Both the position numbers and the translations under genes were made by a program. From NCBI GenBank assembly GCA_031266805.1, contig JAISAH010000015.1:1-64000 (forward strand): a stretch of 64,000 nucleotides of DNA, read 5' to 3'. The notes below the pieces were generated by a model. That model was not told where the DNA came from. It made no database searches and was given only the letters and a program-made list of their open reading frames with translations. Source of the DNA: Gracilibacteraceae bacterium (GTDB lineage Bacteria; Bacillota; Desulfitobacteriia; Desulfitobacteriales; Syntrophobotulaceae). This document shows positions 34,801-43,999 of the stretch, one piece after another (within the stretch, counting starts at the first letter, position 1; every line of letters begins with the position of its first letter).

Positions 34801-36297
34801 TCAACGCAGGAAAAAGACAAAAGTGTCGATGATGAACAGGGGAATGAGACAGCAGAGCGACCAGCCCATATACCCGAAGAAGCTGGGCATCTTGACGGCG
34901 TTTTCTTCCGCGATGGAGCGCACCATGAAATTCGGCGCGTTGCCGATATAAGTGTTAGCGCCCATAAACACCGCTCCGGCGGAAACGGCGAGCAAAATCT
35001 GTTCCGCGATGACCCCGACGCTGGTGGCCAGCCCTTCCACCGCGCCGAGGGAACCGGCGGTCGTCATAAACACGAGATAAGTCGGCGCGTTATCCAGGAA
35101 GCTGGAGAGCGCCCCCGCCGCCCAGAAAAACTGCCACGGATTCACCAGACCCAGTTCGCCGCCGCGAGCGTTGAGGATGGCCAGCGCCGGGATCATCGTG
35201 ATGAAGATGCCGATGAACAGGCAGCCCACTTCCAGGATCGGCCCCCAGGTGAAATGATTCATCTCCCGGAGGTCTTTCTTCGTCGTAGCGACCGAAAGTC
35301 CGCCGGCCAATAAAATGAGCAGTATTTGTAAAATGCTGTTAAAAGGCAGGATTATCCCGGCGTAAATCGGTATGCCGTGCAGTTCGCCGGTCGCCTGATC
35401 GGAGAAAAAGGGCAAGGGCGTCACTATGCCGTTCAGGATAACGGCGAAAACGATCAGTCCGAGAAAGAGCAGGTTGTGCAGACCTTTCACGCGCAGAGGC
35501 TCTTTGGCCTCCGTGGTCTCCGGCCCGCGGCCCGCGGCCAGCTCTTTTTTGTAGAAAAACGTATCCATGATGAAGAAAGCGGCGAGCAGAAGCACGACGT
35601 TGAAAAGAAGCACCGGCACGAGTTTCATCGTCCAGAAGAAAGGCACTCCGCGCAGGAAGCCGAGGAAAAGCGGCGGATCGCCGACCGGCGTCAGACATCC
35701 GCCAATATTTGAGACGAGGAAGATGAAAAACACGACGACATGGGCTTTTTTCTCCCGCCATTTGTTCGCCCGGAGAACCGGCCGGATGAGCAGCATACTG
35801 GCGCCGGTCGTGCCCACCCAGCTGGCGAGGGCCGTGCCGATCAGGAGCAGGACGATATTGACCCGCGGCGACCCAGCCAGCGTGCCGGTCAAAGCGATGC
35901 CGCCGGCCACGGCGAACAGGCCCCAGAGCAAAACGATGAACGGTAAGTAATCTAAAAGTACGATTTCCAGGAGTTCAAAGGCCGCTTCGCCGACGCCGAA
36001 ACCGAAAGCGAACGGGACCAGGAAAACAGCGGACCAAAAAAGGGCGACATGAAGCAGATGTTTTTCCCACCAATGCGGACGCGCCAGCGGAAAAATCGCG
36101 ATCGAAAGAAGCATGCCTACGAAGGGGATAACGCTCCAGACGGGTAATTCCAGACCGAGAACACTGTGCGCGCTTTCTTCGCCTCCCGCGCCGAGGACGC
36201 CGCCCGCGCCGTCTTCCGCCCCCAACAGGGGCAAAACCGGCAGAATCAGCAGGCACAACAGGCAAAGCAGGAAAACGAATGGCTTGCGACGATTCAT
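34801..36297 (-). CDS. NhaD/CitMHS-type sodium:proton antiporter or anion transporter
   Basis: 498 residues with about 12 membrane helices and an N-terminal signal-like segment (FVFLLCLLCLLILPVLPLL). Motifs include WVGTTGASMLLIRPVLRAN, SNIGGCLTPVGDPPLFLGFL and DNAPTYLVFM, which fit the ion-transporter superfamily group of NhaD-like proteins. The substrate (Na+/H+ or a carboxylate) cannot be separated by sequence alone. A TATAAT-type -10 box lies on the minus strand at 36352-36357. It appears to be a single-gene unit. Confidence 0.75.
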   Translation of the reverse strand: MNRRKPFVFLLCLLCLLILPVLPLLGAEDGAGGVLGAGGEESAHSVLGLELPVWSVIPFVGMLLSIAIFPLARPHWWEKHLLHVALFWSAVFLVPFAFGFGVGEAAFELLEIVLLDYLPFIVLLWGLFAVAGGIALTGTLAGSPRVNIVLLLIGTALASWVGTTGASMLLIRPVLRANKWREKKAHVVVFFIFLVSNIGGCLTPVGDPPLFLGFLRGVPFFWTMKLVPVLLFNVVLLLAAFFIMDTFFYKKELAAGRGPETTEAKEPLRVKGLHNLLFLGLIVFAVILNGIVTPLPFFSDQATGELHGIPIYAGIILPFNSILQILLILLAGGLSVATTKKDLREMNHFTWGPILEVGCLFIGIFITMIPALAILNARGGELGLVNPWQFFWAAGALSSFLDNAPTYLVFMTTAGSLGAVEGLATSVGVIAEQILLAVSAGAVFMGANTYIGNAPNFMVRSIAEENAVKMPSFFGYMGWSLCCLIPLFIIDTFVFFLR

Positions 36298-36435
36298 GAG
36301 TTCAGTCTCCCTTCAAATGAAAAAATTGGCGACCGTATACGATCTTGTTTTATTATAGCGAAAAAGGTCGAAAAATGGAAGTAGCAAATAGAAAATTTCT
36401 TGCGCATCAACCGTCGAACGGCGATCTCTGTTCCC

Positions 36436-37200
36436 CTACAGCGGTTTCTTTTTGGGGCGTCCGGGCGCTCGCGGGTACAAATCCGGCGTTTCCCGCGTTT
36501 TGACGACGACGACCAAAAAACGGGGGCTGCCATTCGCCGGCGCGCAATCTGCTATCTCCCGCACCTCCCCGCCGCAGAGCGCGAGGGCCCGACCGGCCTG
36601 GGCCGCTTCCTCCCGGGCGGCCGGCCCTTTGGCCGCCAAGAGGACCCCGCCCGGACGAAGCAGCGGCAGAGCATACTCGGTCAATACAGGCAGCGGCGCC
36701 ACCGCGCGGGCAGTCACACAGGCAAAGCGCCCGCGCCAGAGAACGCCGCGCCCCCAGTCCTCGGCCCGGCCCGCCAAAGTTCGCGCTCCGCTCAGGCCAA
36801 GGGCGCGGATGACGGCCTCTATAAAAATAAGGCGTTTCCCCAAGGAATCGCCTAAAACCCATTCCGACTCCGGCCAGGCCAGCTTGAGCGGCAGACCGGG
36901 GAAGCCGGCGCCGGCGCCCAGATCCAGCAGCGGACCGGCGGACGGTGTGGTCGCGGCCTGGGCGTAGGGCAGCAACGCCAGCGAATCCAGAAAATGTTTG
37001 CGCGCGATTTCCGCCGGCTCGGTGATGGCCGTCAGGTTCATCTTCCGGTTCCAGGCCAGCAGCATATCGCCGAAAAGGCCGAATTGCGCCAGCTGCCTGT
37101 CTGTCAGCGTGAGATCCCAGCGCGCCGCCGCTTCTCGGCGCAGCAGATCAGCTTCCGCCGCGCCGAACCGCGGATTTGATTTTTCCGCCGGATTTTTCAA
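36436..37200 (-). CDS. rsmG: 16S rRNA (guanine527-N7)-methyltransferase RsmG
   Basis: 254 residues. MNLTAITEPAEIARKHFLDSLALLP, LLDLGAGAGFPGLPLKLAWP (SAM-binding loop) and FACVTARAVAPLPVLTEYALPLL match RsmG/GidB. It methylates G527 of 16S rRNA. Its ATG overlaps the stop of the ABC permease gene before it (ATGA), an unusual partner, since rsmG usually lies next to mnmG or parA. Confidence 0.93.
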   Translation of the reverse strand: MKNPAEKSNPRFGAAEADLLRREAAARWDLTLTDRQLAQFGLFGDMLLAWNRKMNLTAITEPAEIARKHFLDSLALLPYAQAATTPSAGPLLDLGAGAGFPGLPLKLAWPESEWVLGDSLGKRLIFIEAVIRALGLSGARTLAGRAEDWGRGVLWRGRFACVTARAVAPLPVLTEYALPLLRPGGVLLAAKGPAAREEAAQAGRALALCGGEVREIADCAPANGSPRFLVVVVKTRETPDLYPRAPGRPKKKPL

Positions 37201-38024
37201 ACCTCATGCCGCAGCTTGGGATCCAGGTAGTCCCTGACCCCGTCGCCGATGAAATTTGCGCCCATCGACATCGTCAGGATGCCTATCCCCGGAAAAGTGG
37301 CGATCCACCAGTCATTCAGGTAATCGGCCCCGTCGGAGACCATCGCCCCCCATTCCGGCGTGGGCGGCGGCGAGCCGAGGCCGAGAAAACTGAGACCGGA
37401 AAAAAGCAAAATCGCGTTGCCAAAATCGACCGTAGCCAGCACGACGATGGAACCGATGCTGTTCGGCAGGATTTCATGGAAAAAAATACGCAAATCAGAG
37501 GAGCCCAGCGATTTGGCCGCTTCAACATACTCGTTGGAGCGCACCTGGATGACCATGCTGCGCATGACGCGAGCGTAATTGGGCCACCAGATGACGACCA
37601 TCGCCAATAAGGTGTGAAAGAGACTGGGGCCGAGGGCGGCGGAAATGACCATAGCGAGGATTATCGTCGGAAAAGCCTGCACGAGTTCCGCCCCGCGCAT
37701 CATGATCTCGTCGACCGCGCCGCCCAGATAGCCGGCGATCCCGCCGTAAACGACTCCGACCACGGAAGACAGCAGAATTGTCAGGAAGCCGGCGCCGATG
37801 GAAATGCGGCTGCCCGCGAGTACCCGGCTCAAAATATCGCGACCCAGGCTATCCGTGCCGCAAATGTGGGCGAGACTGGGTTTTTGGAACCGGGCGGTCA
37901 TATCCTGCCCCAGCGGGTCATAAGGCGAGATCAGCGGCGCCAAGAGGGCGATCATGATCCAGAAGGCGCACAAGGCTAAACCGATGGTGAACAGGCGGTT
38001 GCGGCGCAAGAGCGATCTGATCAT
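37197..38024 (-). CDS. Oligopeptide/nickel-type ABC transporter permease (DppC family)
   Basis: 275 residues. An N-terminal helix and TARFQKPSLAHICGTDSLGRDILSRVLAGSR, the DppC hallmark, are followed by the inner-membrane BPD_transp_1 domain with EAAKSLGSSDLRIFFHEILP (EAA loop). It pairs with the DppB-type gene it overlaps by four bases. No substrate-binding protein or ATPase gene is adjacent, so these must be encoded elsewhere. Confidence 0.88.
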   Translation of the reverse strand: MIRSLLRRNRLFTIGLALCAFWIMIALLAPLISPYDPLGQDMTARFQKPSLAHICGTDSLGRDILSRVLAGSRISIGAGFLTILLSSVVGVVYGGIAGYLGGAVDEIMMRGAELVQAFPTIILAMVISAALGPSLFHTLLAMVVIWWPNYARVMRSMVIQVRSNEYVEAAKSLGSSDLRIFFHEILPNSIGSIVVLATVDFGNAILLFSGLSFLGLGSPPPTPEWGAMVSDGADYLNDWWIATFPGIGILTMSMGANFIGDGVRDYLDPKLRHEV

Positions 38025-39037
38025 CGATCGTACCTCACGCGCGGGTCAAGCAGACCGTAGAGGATATCCACCGTGAGATTGATCAGAACGTAATTGACGG
38101 CGATGAGTAGCGATACGCCGACAATAGCGGGAAAATCAAGGTTTTTTGCCGACTGATAGGCGTATTGCCCGATGCCGGGCCAGGCAAAAATGGTTTCGAC
38201 GAACACCATGCCGGAGAGGAGATTGCCAAACCCGACGCCGACGACGGTAACGACGGGAATCAGGGCGTTACCGAGGGCGTGTTTGCGGATGACGTTTTTT
38301 TCCGCCAAACCCTTGGCCCGCGCCGTGCGGATAAAATCCAGCGAGAGGACTTCCAGCAAACTGGAACGGGTGGTGCGGGTAATGAGGCCCATGGTGAACA
38401 TACCGAGACAAATGCCCGGCAGCACCAGATGGCTGAGCGCGTCGCCCAGAAGCGCCCAGTCTCCCATGCGCAGGGCGTCCAACGTATAAAGGCCCGACCA
38501 GGTCTCGGGCGGAGAGACGCGCGGGGAAATGCGCCCCGGACCGGGCGCGACGCCAAACCCGAGGTAAAAAATGAACAGCATGATGAGTGCCAGCCAGAAC
38601 GAAGGGACGGAAACGCCGAACACAGAGACGCCGCGCAGGAAATGATCGGCGAAGGTGTTGCGGCGGATGGCGGAAATGACGCCGAACAGCACGCCGAACA
38701 AAGTGGCGAACAGGATACCGAACGCGGCCAGTTCGATAGTCGCGGGGAAATAACGGGCCAGATCGGCGGCGACGGGCCGCTGCGTCCTGATCGAAAGCCC
38801 GAGGTCCCCCTGGACAAGATTTGACATATATGTAAAATACTGGCGGTAAAGCGGCTGATCCAAGCCCCATTTAGCGCGAAAAGCCGCCACCATCTCCGCG
38901 TCGCCCAGATTGCGCTGGCTGAGATTGGCGACTACCGGGTCGCTGGGCACGGCGTGAGAGAGCAAAAAAACCACAATAGTCACGCCGACCATGAGAAAAA
39001 TCAAAAAGATCAAACGCCGTAAAATGTAACGAAACAT
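38021..39037 (-). CDS. Oligopeptide/nickel-type ABC transporter permease (DppB family)
   Basis: 338 residues. The start MFRYILRRLIFLIFLMVGVT and QRNLGDAEMVAAFRAKWGLD are typical of DppB-type subunits. The transport domain contains RTARAKGLAEKNVIRKHALGNAL, the EAA loop that contacts the ATPase. GGAGG precedes the ATG at 39037 and a good promoter lies upstream. It forms an operon with the DppC-type gene and rsmG. Confidence 0.9.
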   Translation of the reverse strand: MFRYILRRLIFLIFLMVGVTIVVFLLSHAVPSDPVVANLSQRNLGDAEMVAAFRAKWGLDQPLYRQYFTYMSNLVQGDLGLSIRTQRPVAADLARYFPATIELAAFGILFATLFGVLFGVISAIRRNTFADHFLRGVSVFGVSVPSFWLALIMLFIFYLGFGVAPGPGRISPRVSPPETWSGLYTLDALRMGDWALLGDALSHLVLPGICLGMFTMGLITRTTRSSLLEVLSLDFIRTARAKGLAEKNVIRKHALGNALIPVVTVVGVGFGNLLSGMVFVETIFAWPGIGQYAYQSAKNLDFPAIVGVSLLIAVNYVLINLTVDILYGLLDPRVRYDR

Positions 39038-39059
39038 ATTTTCCTCCGTATAAGACAAT

Positions 39060-39088
39060 ATAATACGGATTCTCCGCCTGTTTGTCAA
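39060..39088 (-). promoter_or_regulatory. Promoter of the DppB/DppC/rsmG operon
   Basis: On the minus strand TTGACA (39083-39088), 17-base spacer, TATTAT (39060-39065), 23 bases before the ATG at 39037. Confidence 0.75.
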
Positions 39089-39128
39089 GGAAACTATCTC
39101 CAAGGCGAAAAATCATCCCAAAAAAAGC

Positions 39129-39157
39129 TTGACAGGAGTAAAACTGATGTGCATAAT
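39129..39157 (+). promoter_or_regulatory. Promoter of the amino-acid ABC transporter operon
   Basis: TTGACA (39129-39134), 17-base spacer, CATAAT (39152-39157), about 94 bases before the start codon. The leader contains an inverted repeat. Confidence 0.7.
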
Positions 39158-39168
39158 AAAGAGAGTTT

Positions 39169-39203
39169 CATAGAAAACATATATGTTTAATATATTTTCT
39201 ATG
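39169..39203 (+). promoter_or_regulatory. Leader inverted repeat
   Basis: Arms CATAGAAAA (39169-39177) and TTTTCTATG (39195-39203) enclose an AT-rich 17-base loop holding CATATATG. It begins 12 bases after the -10 box, around or just past the transcription start, so it could be a repressor site or an RNA hairpin. Confidence 0.4.
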
Positions 39204-39250
39204 ACGCTTCCCGCCAGGGAGAAAAAATTTTTATTCGGGAGGAATGTATC

Positions 39251-40177
39251 ATGCTACAGAGAAAACCGGGCCACCTGTATCTTTTCACGCTCATCATCGC
39301 GGCGCTTTTGGTTCTCAGCGCTTGCGGCGGCTCAGTCAGCGGCGGCGCGGCTCCCGCAGGCACCGAGAACACTCCCCAGCAAAACTCCGCTCAAGGCGGC
39401 GAAGCGACGGCGCCGGAAAAAATCCTCGTCGGCACCTCCGGACTCGTTTATCCGGTCACTTTTTACGATGAAGACAATAATCTGACCGGGGTTGACGTCA
39501 GATTGACGGAGGAAATATTCAAACGTCTGCCGGAATACGAATACGAGTGGTATGTGGCTGATCTGGTGACGCTGTTCATCGCCGTGGACACGAATAAGAT
39601 CCAGATGATCGCTCATAACATCGGCAAGAATCCGGAACGCCTAGCCAAATACCTCTACGGGGACAAACCGCATAACCGGAGCCTGCCGGTCATCGCTTTC
39701 CAGAAAGGCCGCACGGACATCCAGACTATGGACGATCTGAAGGGTAAAACCATGCCGTTTGTCGGCGACGGCGCTTTGGCGGAGCTCTATTTTGAAAAAT
39801 ACAACGAGACCGAGGCCGCGGATAACCCGGTGAACATGCAGTACGGCATCGATATAAACTCGGCGCTGCTCGGCGCCAGCAACGGCCGATATGACGCGGC
39901 GGACAGCAGCGTCGTCGGGTTGGATAATTTTTACAAAACCTATGGCATTGAGCTGGATTATTTCCCGATCCCCAACGGCCACGAACTGAACGCCGGCGAC
40001 GGCGCCTATCTGGTCTATCATCCCGACCAGACGGAACTCAAGGAAAAAATCGACGCCGTTTTGCAGGAACTGAAAGACGACGGCACGCTGCTCGGCATAT
40101 TTAAGGAATTCTACGGCGATCACGCGCAGGAGATCATGGATCAGGTCAACTCGTCCATACCCGTTCAATTCGATTAA
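39251..40177 (+). CDS. Polar amino-acid ABC transporter substrate-binding lipoprotein
   Basis: 308 residues. A lipoprotein signal ends at LSACGG, followed by a Gln/Ala-rich linker and then a family-3 solute-binding domain: LTGVDVRLTEEIFKRLPEYEYEW, VDTNKIQMIAHNIGKNPERLAKY, TMDDLKGKTMPFVGDGALAEL. It probably captures an amino acid or close relative outside the membrane. GGGAGG precedes the ATG. Genes for its permease and ATPase follow. Confidence 0.9.
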   Translation: MLQRKPGHLYLFTLIIAALLVLSACGGSVSGGAAPAGTENTPQQNSAQGGEATAPEKILVGTSGLVYPVTFYDEDNNLTGVDVRLTEEIFKRLPEYEYEWYVADLVTLFIAVDTNKIQMIAHNIGKNPERLAKYLYGDKPHNRSLPVIAFQKGRTDIQTMDDLKGKTMPFVGDGALAELYFEKYNETEAADNPVNMQYGIDINSALLGASNGRYDAADSSVVGLDNFYKTYGIELDYFPIPNGHELNAGDGAYLVYHPDQTELKEKIDAVLQELKDDGTLLGIFKEFYGDHAQEIMDQVNSSIPVQFD

Positions 40178-40198
40178 ACCGGACAAGAGGGGACCGTC

Positions 40199-40966
40199 GT
40201 GGGCAAATTATTTGATTTCGACTTTATGGTGGACGCGTTTCCGAGAATACTGCGCTATCTGCCGGTGACACTGGAAATAACTTTCATCGCCATGATCATC
40301 GGGCTGGTGCTGGGACTGGCCATCGCCCTCTCGGAGATCCATAACATCCCGGTCCTCAAGCAGCTCGGCCAGGGTTACGTCGCTTTTATCAGGGGGACGC
40401 CGCTCATGGTGCTGATATATCTCACTTATTTTGGCATCCCCCTCATGTTGGAGGGCCTGAACCGGCAATTCGGCACGGCTTTCAACACTAATTCCATCCC
40501 CCCGCTCGTCTACGCTTTTGTGGCTCTCGGCCTGAATGACGCGGCTTTCAACTCCGTGGCCATCCGTTCCGCCATTGAGGCGGTGGACAAACGGGAAATC
40601 GAAGCGGCCCACTCCATAGGCATGACCGCGCTGCAAACATTTAAGCGCGTTATCGCTCCGCAGGCCCTGATCATCGCCGTTCCCAATCTCGGCAATCAGA
40701 TCATCGGCCTGATCAAAGGAACTTCGCTCGCTTTTACGGTTTCCGTCATCGACATCATGGCGTCGGCCCGGATCCAGGGTTCCCGCGGCATGCGCTTTAT
40801 CGAGGTCTATATCGACGTGGCGGTGATCTATTGGGTCGTATGTTTTTTCACGGGCAAACTCGCCCTGCTGATCGAACGCCGGCTCCGGCGCAGCGAGCTG
40901 ACCACGCCGGAGGAAGATGAGGATCCGGACGACAATATAATGAAGATGTACGAGCGCAATATTTAG
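40199..40966 (+). CDS. Polar amino-acid ABC transporter permease
   Basis: 255 residues, GTG start. Membrane helices carry the HisM/GlnP pattern (TLEITFIAMIIGLVLGLAIAL, YVAFIRGTPLMVLIYLTYF) and the EAA loop REIEAAHSIGMTALQTFKRVIAPQA. It lies 21 bases after the binding-protein gene. A C-terminal acidic tail (EEDEDPDDN) extends beyond the last helix. Confidence 0.92.
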   Translation: MGKLFDFDFMVDAFPRILRYLPVTLEITFIAMIIGLVLGLAIALSEIHNIPVLKQLGQGYVAFIRGTPLMVLIYLTYFGIPLMLEGLNRQFGTAFNTNSIPPLVYAFVALGLNDAAFNSVAIRSAIEAVDKREIEAAHSIGMTALQTFKRVIAPQALIIAVPNLGNQIIGLIKGTSLAFTVSVIDIMASARIQGSRGMRFIEVYIDVAVIYWVVCFFTGKLALLIERRLRRSELTTPEEDEDPDDNIMKMYERNI

Positions 40967-41011
40967 CAGTTTCGAACTGTGACGCAGTTTTGTGAGACGA
41001 GGTGAACCGAT

Positions 41012-42313
41012 ATGCGAACGCTGATTCGTCACGCCGATTTTTTTGACGGCAAAAACAAGCGGCTGCGGGAGCAAGCCGGCATAGTGATCGAAGACGGCCT
41101 TATCCGAGAGATCATTTACAGCGGTGTTTCTGACGTTTCCTTGGAAAATTTTGACAATATTTATGACGCGCAGGGCTACACAGTTATTCCCGGTCTGGTG
41201 GACGCGCATGTCCATTTGTCCTGGCATTCGACTGATTTGGACCGGATGCGGCTGGACGAGGTGGCGGTCCGCGCCGCCAAAGCGGCGGAAATCATGCTGC
41301 TCAAAGGTTTTACCACCGTGCGCGACGCGGGCGGCGTAACTTACGGCGTCAAAAAATGTATTGATAACGGCGTCGTCCCCGGGCCGCGCGTTTTTCCCTC
41401 CAACGGCTATATCTCCCAAACCTGCGGACACGGAGACGGACGCGGCAGCCGCGCCCAAAGCGTGGACATGTCGCCCCGCATACGTTCCGGCGCCTGCGTT
41501 ATCGCCGACGGCGCGGCGGAAATGCTGAAAGCGGTACGGGAACAGCTATTCCTCGGCGCCTCGCAGATCAAATTGATGGCGGGCGGCGGTTTTTCCTCGC
41601 GCTACGACCCGATCCGCACTTTGCAATTCACTTTGGAGGAAATGCGGGCTGCGGTGGACGCCGCCGCGGATTTCGGCACTTATGTCATGGCGCATATTTA
41701 CACGCCGGCCGCCATGCGGCGCGCGGCCCGGGCCGGGGTCAGGAGTTTTGAGCACGCCACTTTCATGGATGAGGAAACCGCCCGCGTCATACAGGCCCAG
41801 GGCATCTGGGTCTGCCCCTGCCCGCAGTTTGACGGCGAAGCGCCGAAAGGCGGCCCGGAACCGCCGCCCGCGCCTAAACCGCCTAATCCTTTTGACGATG
41901 AATATATCGCCATGTCGCGCGACCCGGTCCAAGCGACGGAATTGATCAATCGCTTCAATTTGCCGATCGTCTTCGGCACGGACGTCGGTTTCAGCCTGGA
42001 ATTCATCGCCGCCGGGCAGCTGCGTGATTTTCGCGCTTATAAAAAACGCTTCGGCAGTCACAACGGTCTGGTGAGCGCCACCGGCGGCGCCTATGAACTG
42101 CTGAAATTATCCACGAGCCAAAATCCGTACCCGCGGGGAAAAATCGGCGTGCTGGAAGCAGGTTCTTTCGCCGATCTGCTGTTTGTGCGCGGCAATCCGG
42201 CCGAAGATCTGGAGATACTGGTCGAACGCGATAATATCGCCCTCATAATGAAAGACGGCGTGGTTTACAAGAACACTCTCCCTGGCGGCGGGGAAGGAGG
42301 GACGCTCTCTTGA
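41012..42313 (+). CDS. Amidohydrolase, imidazolonepropionase/prolidase-like
   Basis: 433 residues of the metal-dependent amidohydrolase fold. The HxH motif is VDAHVHLSW; further ligands are in AHIYTPAAM, FEHATFMDEE and FGTDVGFS. N- and C-terminal strands form the usual small beta-sandwich (YDAQGYTVIPGL, EAGSFADLLFVRGNPAEDL). Such enzymes hydrolyse cyclic or acylated amino acids and some dipeptides. It sits between the permease and ATPase genes of an amino-acid transporter, so its substrate is probably what is imported (inference). Its stop overlaps the ATPase start. Confidence 0.85.
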   Translation: MRTLIRHADFFDGKNKRLREQAGIVIEDGLIREIIYSGVSDVSLENFDNIYDAQGYTVIPGLVDAHVHLSWHSTDLDRMRLDEVAVRAAKAAEIMLLKGFTTVRDAGGVTYGVKKCIDNGVVPGPRVFPSNGYISQTCGHGDGRGSRAQSVDMSPRIRSGACVIADGAAEMLKAVREQLFLGASQIKLMAGGGFSSRYDPIRTLQFTLEEMRAAVDAAADFGTYVMAHIYTPAAMRRAARAGVRSFEHATFMDEETARVIQAQGIWVCPCPQFDGEAPKGGPEPPPAPKPPNPFDDEYIAMSRDPVQATELINRFNLPIVFGTDVGFSLEFIAAGQLRDFRAYKKRFGSHNGLVSATGGAYELLKLSTSQNPYPRGKIGVLEAGSFADLLFVRGNPAEDLEILVERDNIALIMKDGVVYKNTLPGGGEGGTLS

Positions 42314-43062
42314 TGCAGGTGACCGCTCTGAAAAAGAGTTTTGGCAAAACCGTCGTTCTGCGCGGCATCGACCTGACCGTACCCGACGGCAAGGTGATCG
42401 CCGTCATCGGGCCTTCCGGCTCCGGAAAATCCACGTTCCTGCGCTGCCTCGATTATCTGGAAAAACCCGACAGCGGGACTATCGCCCTGGACGAATTGGT
42501 GATCCGGGCCGATCAAGCGCATAAAAAAGACGTCCTGGCCCTGCGGCGCGGTACGGCGATGGTGTTTCAGCAGTTTAACCTATTTCGCGGCCGCACAGCC
42601 AAGGAAAACGTCATGGAAGGGCTCGTGCAGGTCAAACGGCTGAGCGAAAAAGAAGCCGGCGAAGCGGCCGAGCATTACCTGAACGAAGTCGGTCTGGCCA
42701 ACCGCATGAACTATTACCCCCGGCAGCTTTCCGGCGGCCAGCAGCAGCGCGTAGGCATCGCGCGGGCTCTGGCCCTGGAGCCCAAGGTGATCTTGCTGGA
42801 TGAACCGACGTCCGCTCTGGATCCGGAGATGATCGGCGAAGTGCTGGTGGTCGTCGGCAAGCAGGCCAAACAGGGCAAAACCATGCTCATAGTTTCGCAT
42901 GAAATGGATTTTGTGCGGGAAATCGCGGACGAAGTGGTCTTTCTTGACAATGGGCTGGTTTTGGAGCAGGGGCCGCCGCGCGATCTGTTTATCAATCCGG
43001 CGCATGAACGGACCAGACAATTTCTGGCCAGAGTTTTTCAGAGCTTCGACTATGTGATTTAG
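42313..43062 (+). CDS. Polar amino-acid ABC transporter ATP-binding protein
   Basis: 249 residues. Walker A GPSGSGKST, Q-loop MVFQQFNLF, signature LSGGQQQRVGIARAL, Walker B VILLDEPTSALDPE and the switch His in IVSHEMDFV are all intact, fitting the GlnQ/HisP family. The ATG at 42313 overlaps the amidohydrolase stop. It completes the transporter with the two genes at the front of the operon. Confidence 0.93.
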   Translation: MQVTALKKSFGKTVVLRGIDLTVPDGKVIAVIGPSGSGKSTFLRCLDYLEKPDSGTIALDELVIRADQAHKKDVLALRRGTAMVFQQFNLFRGRTAKENVMEGLVQVKRLSEKEAGEAAEHYLNEVGLANRMNYYPRQLSGGQQQRVGIARALALEPKVILLDEPTSALDPEMIGEVLVVVGKQAKQGKTMLIVSHEMDFVREIADEVVFLDNGLVLEQGPPRDLFINPAHERTRQFLARVFQSFDYVI

Positions 43063-43071
43063 AGGCGCTCT

Positions 43072-43995
43072 TTAGATATCGGCCGCGATCTCCTCTATGC
43101 GGCGCAGCCGGTGATTGACGCCGGATTTGCCCACCGGGGGATTCAGCATTTCGCCTAATTCTTTCAGGGTGTAATCCGGGCGGGCCAGGCGCAGTTCGGC
43201 TATTTCCCGCAAACCGGCCGGCAAACTGCTGAGACCGCCACGGGCGGCGATGCGGCGGATATTTTCCGCCTGACGCACCGCCGCGCTCACCGTTTTGTCC
43301 AGATTGGCCGTCTCGCAGTTGGTCAGGCGGTTGACCTGATTGCGCATCCCTTTGAGGATCCGCGCGTCCTCAAAGGCGAAAAGCGCCTGATGCGCGCCCA
43401 CCAGAGCCAGAAACTCAAAGATATGTTCGCTTTCCTTAACATATACCACATAATTGTTTTTGCGGGCGCTGATCTTCGCTTTTAGGCGAAACCCGCGCAA
43501 TATGGATTGCAGATCTTTTGCCAGAGGCAAGTTGTTTACAGTTATTTCCAAATGATAATCCCGCTCGGGGTTATTGACGGAGCCGCCGGCCAGAAAAGCG
43601 CCGCGCAAATAGGCCTTGCGATCGCAACGGGTCTTGATGAGGTCGCGGCTGACGCCGGTCTGCCAATCCCCCCGCCCGTCCAGAATGCCGAGCCGCTCCA
43701 AATCGCTTCGGTCACGGGGGTAAACGCGCACCAGATAGGACATGTTTTTACGCAGCCGCATTTTGCGCCGGATCGTGATGTCGGCTGGCCGCTCCAGCTC
43801 CGTGCGGGCCAGACTGAATAATTTGCGCGCTACGGCGGCGTTTTCGGTCACGACCTGGATCGCCCAGTTTTCCCGGCCGCCGAACTGCAAAACCCCGTCC
43901 ATCCGGATGAGCGCCGCGATCTCCGCCAGCCGGCAGCAGGGTTTCTCATCCCTGAGCCGCGCCAGCTCGTCTTTGGCCGTCCCGCTGAAAGACAC
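43072..43995 (-). CDS. whiA: DNA-binding protein WhiA
   Basis: 307 residues. The N-terminal part has a degenerate LAGLIDADG fold (AYLRGAFLAGGSVNNPERDYHLEI), and the C-terminal helix-turn-helix is in YTLKELGEMLNPPVGKSGVNHRLRRIEEIA. It affects cell division and, in spore formers, sporulation. The GTG at 43995 is preferred: GGGGGTGAG is just upstream and the product begins VSFSGTAKDELARL as in the family. It follows rapZ by four bases, without the yvcK gene usually lying between. Confidence 0.92.
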   Translation of the reverse strand: MSFSGTAKDELARLRDEKPCCRLAEIAALIRMDGVLQFGGRENWAIQVVTENAAVARKLFSLARTELERPADITIRRKMRLRKNMSYLVRVYPRDRSDLERLGILDGRGDWQTGVSRDLIKTRCDRKAYLRGAFLAGGSVNNPERDYHLEITVNNLPLAKDLQSILRGFRLKAKISARKNNYVVYVKESEHIFEFLALVGAHQALFAFEDARILKGMRNQVNRLTNCETANLDKTVSAAVRQAENIRRIAARGGLSSLPAGLREIAELRLARPDYTLKELGEMLNPPVGKSGVNHRLRRIEEIAADI

Positions 43996-43999
43996 GCTC

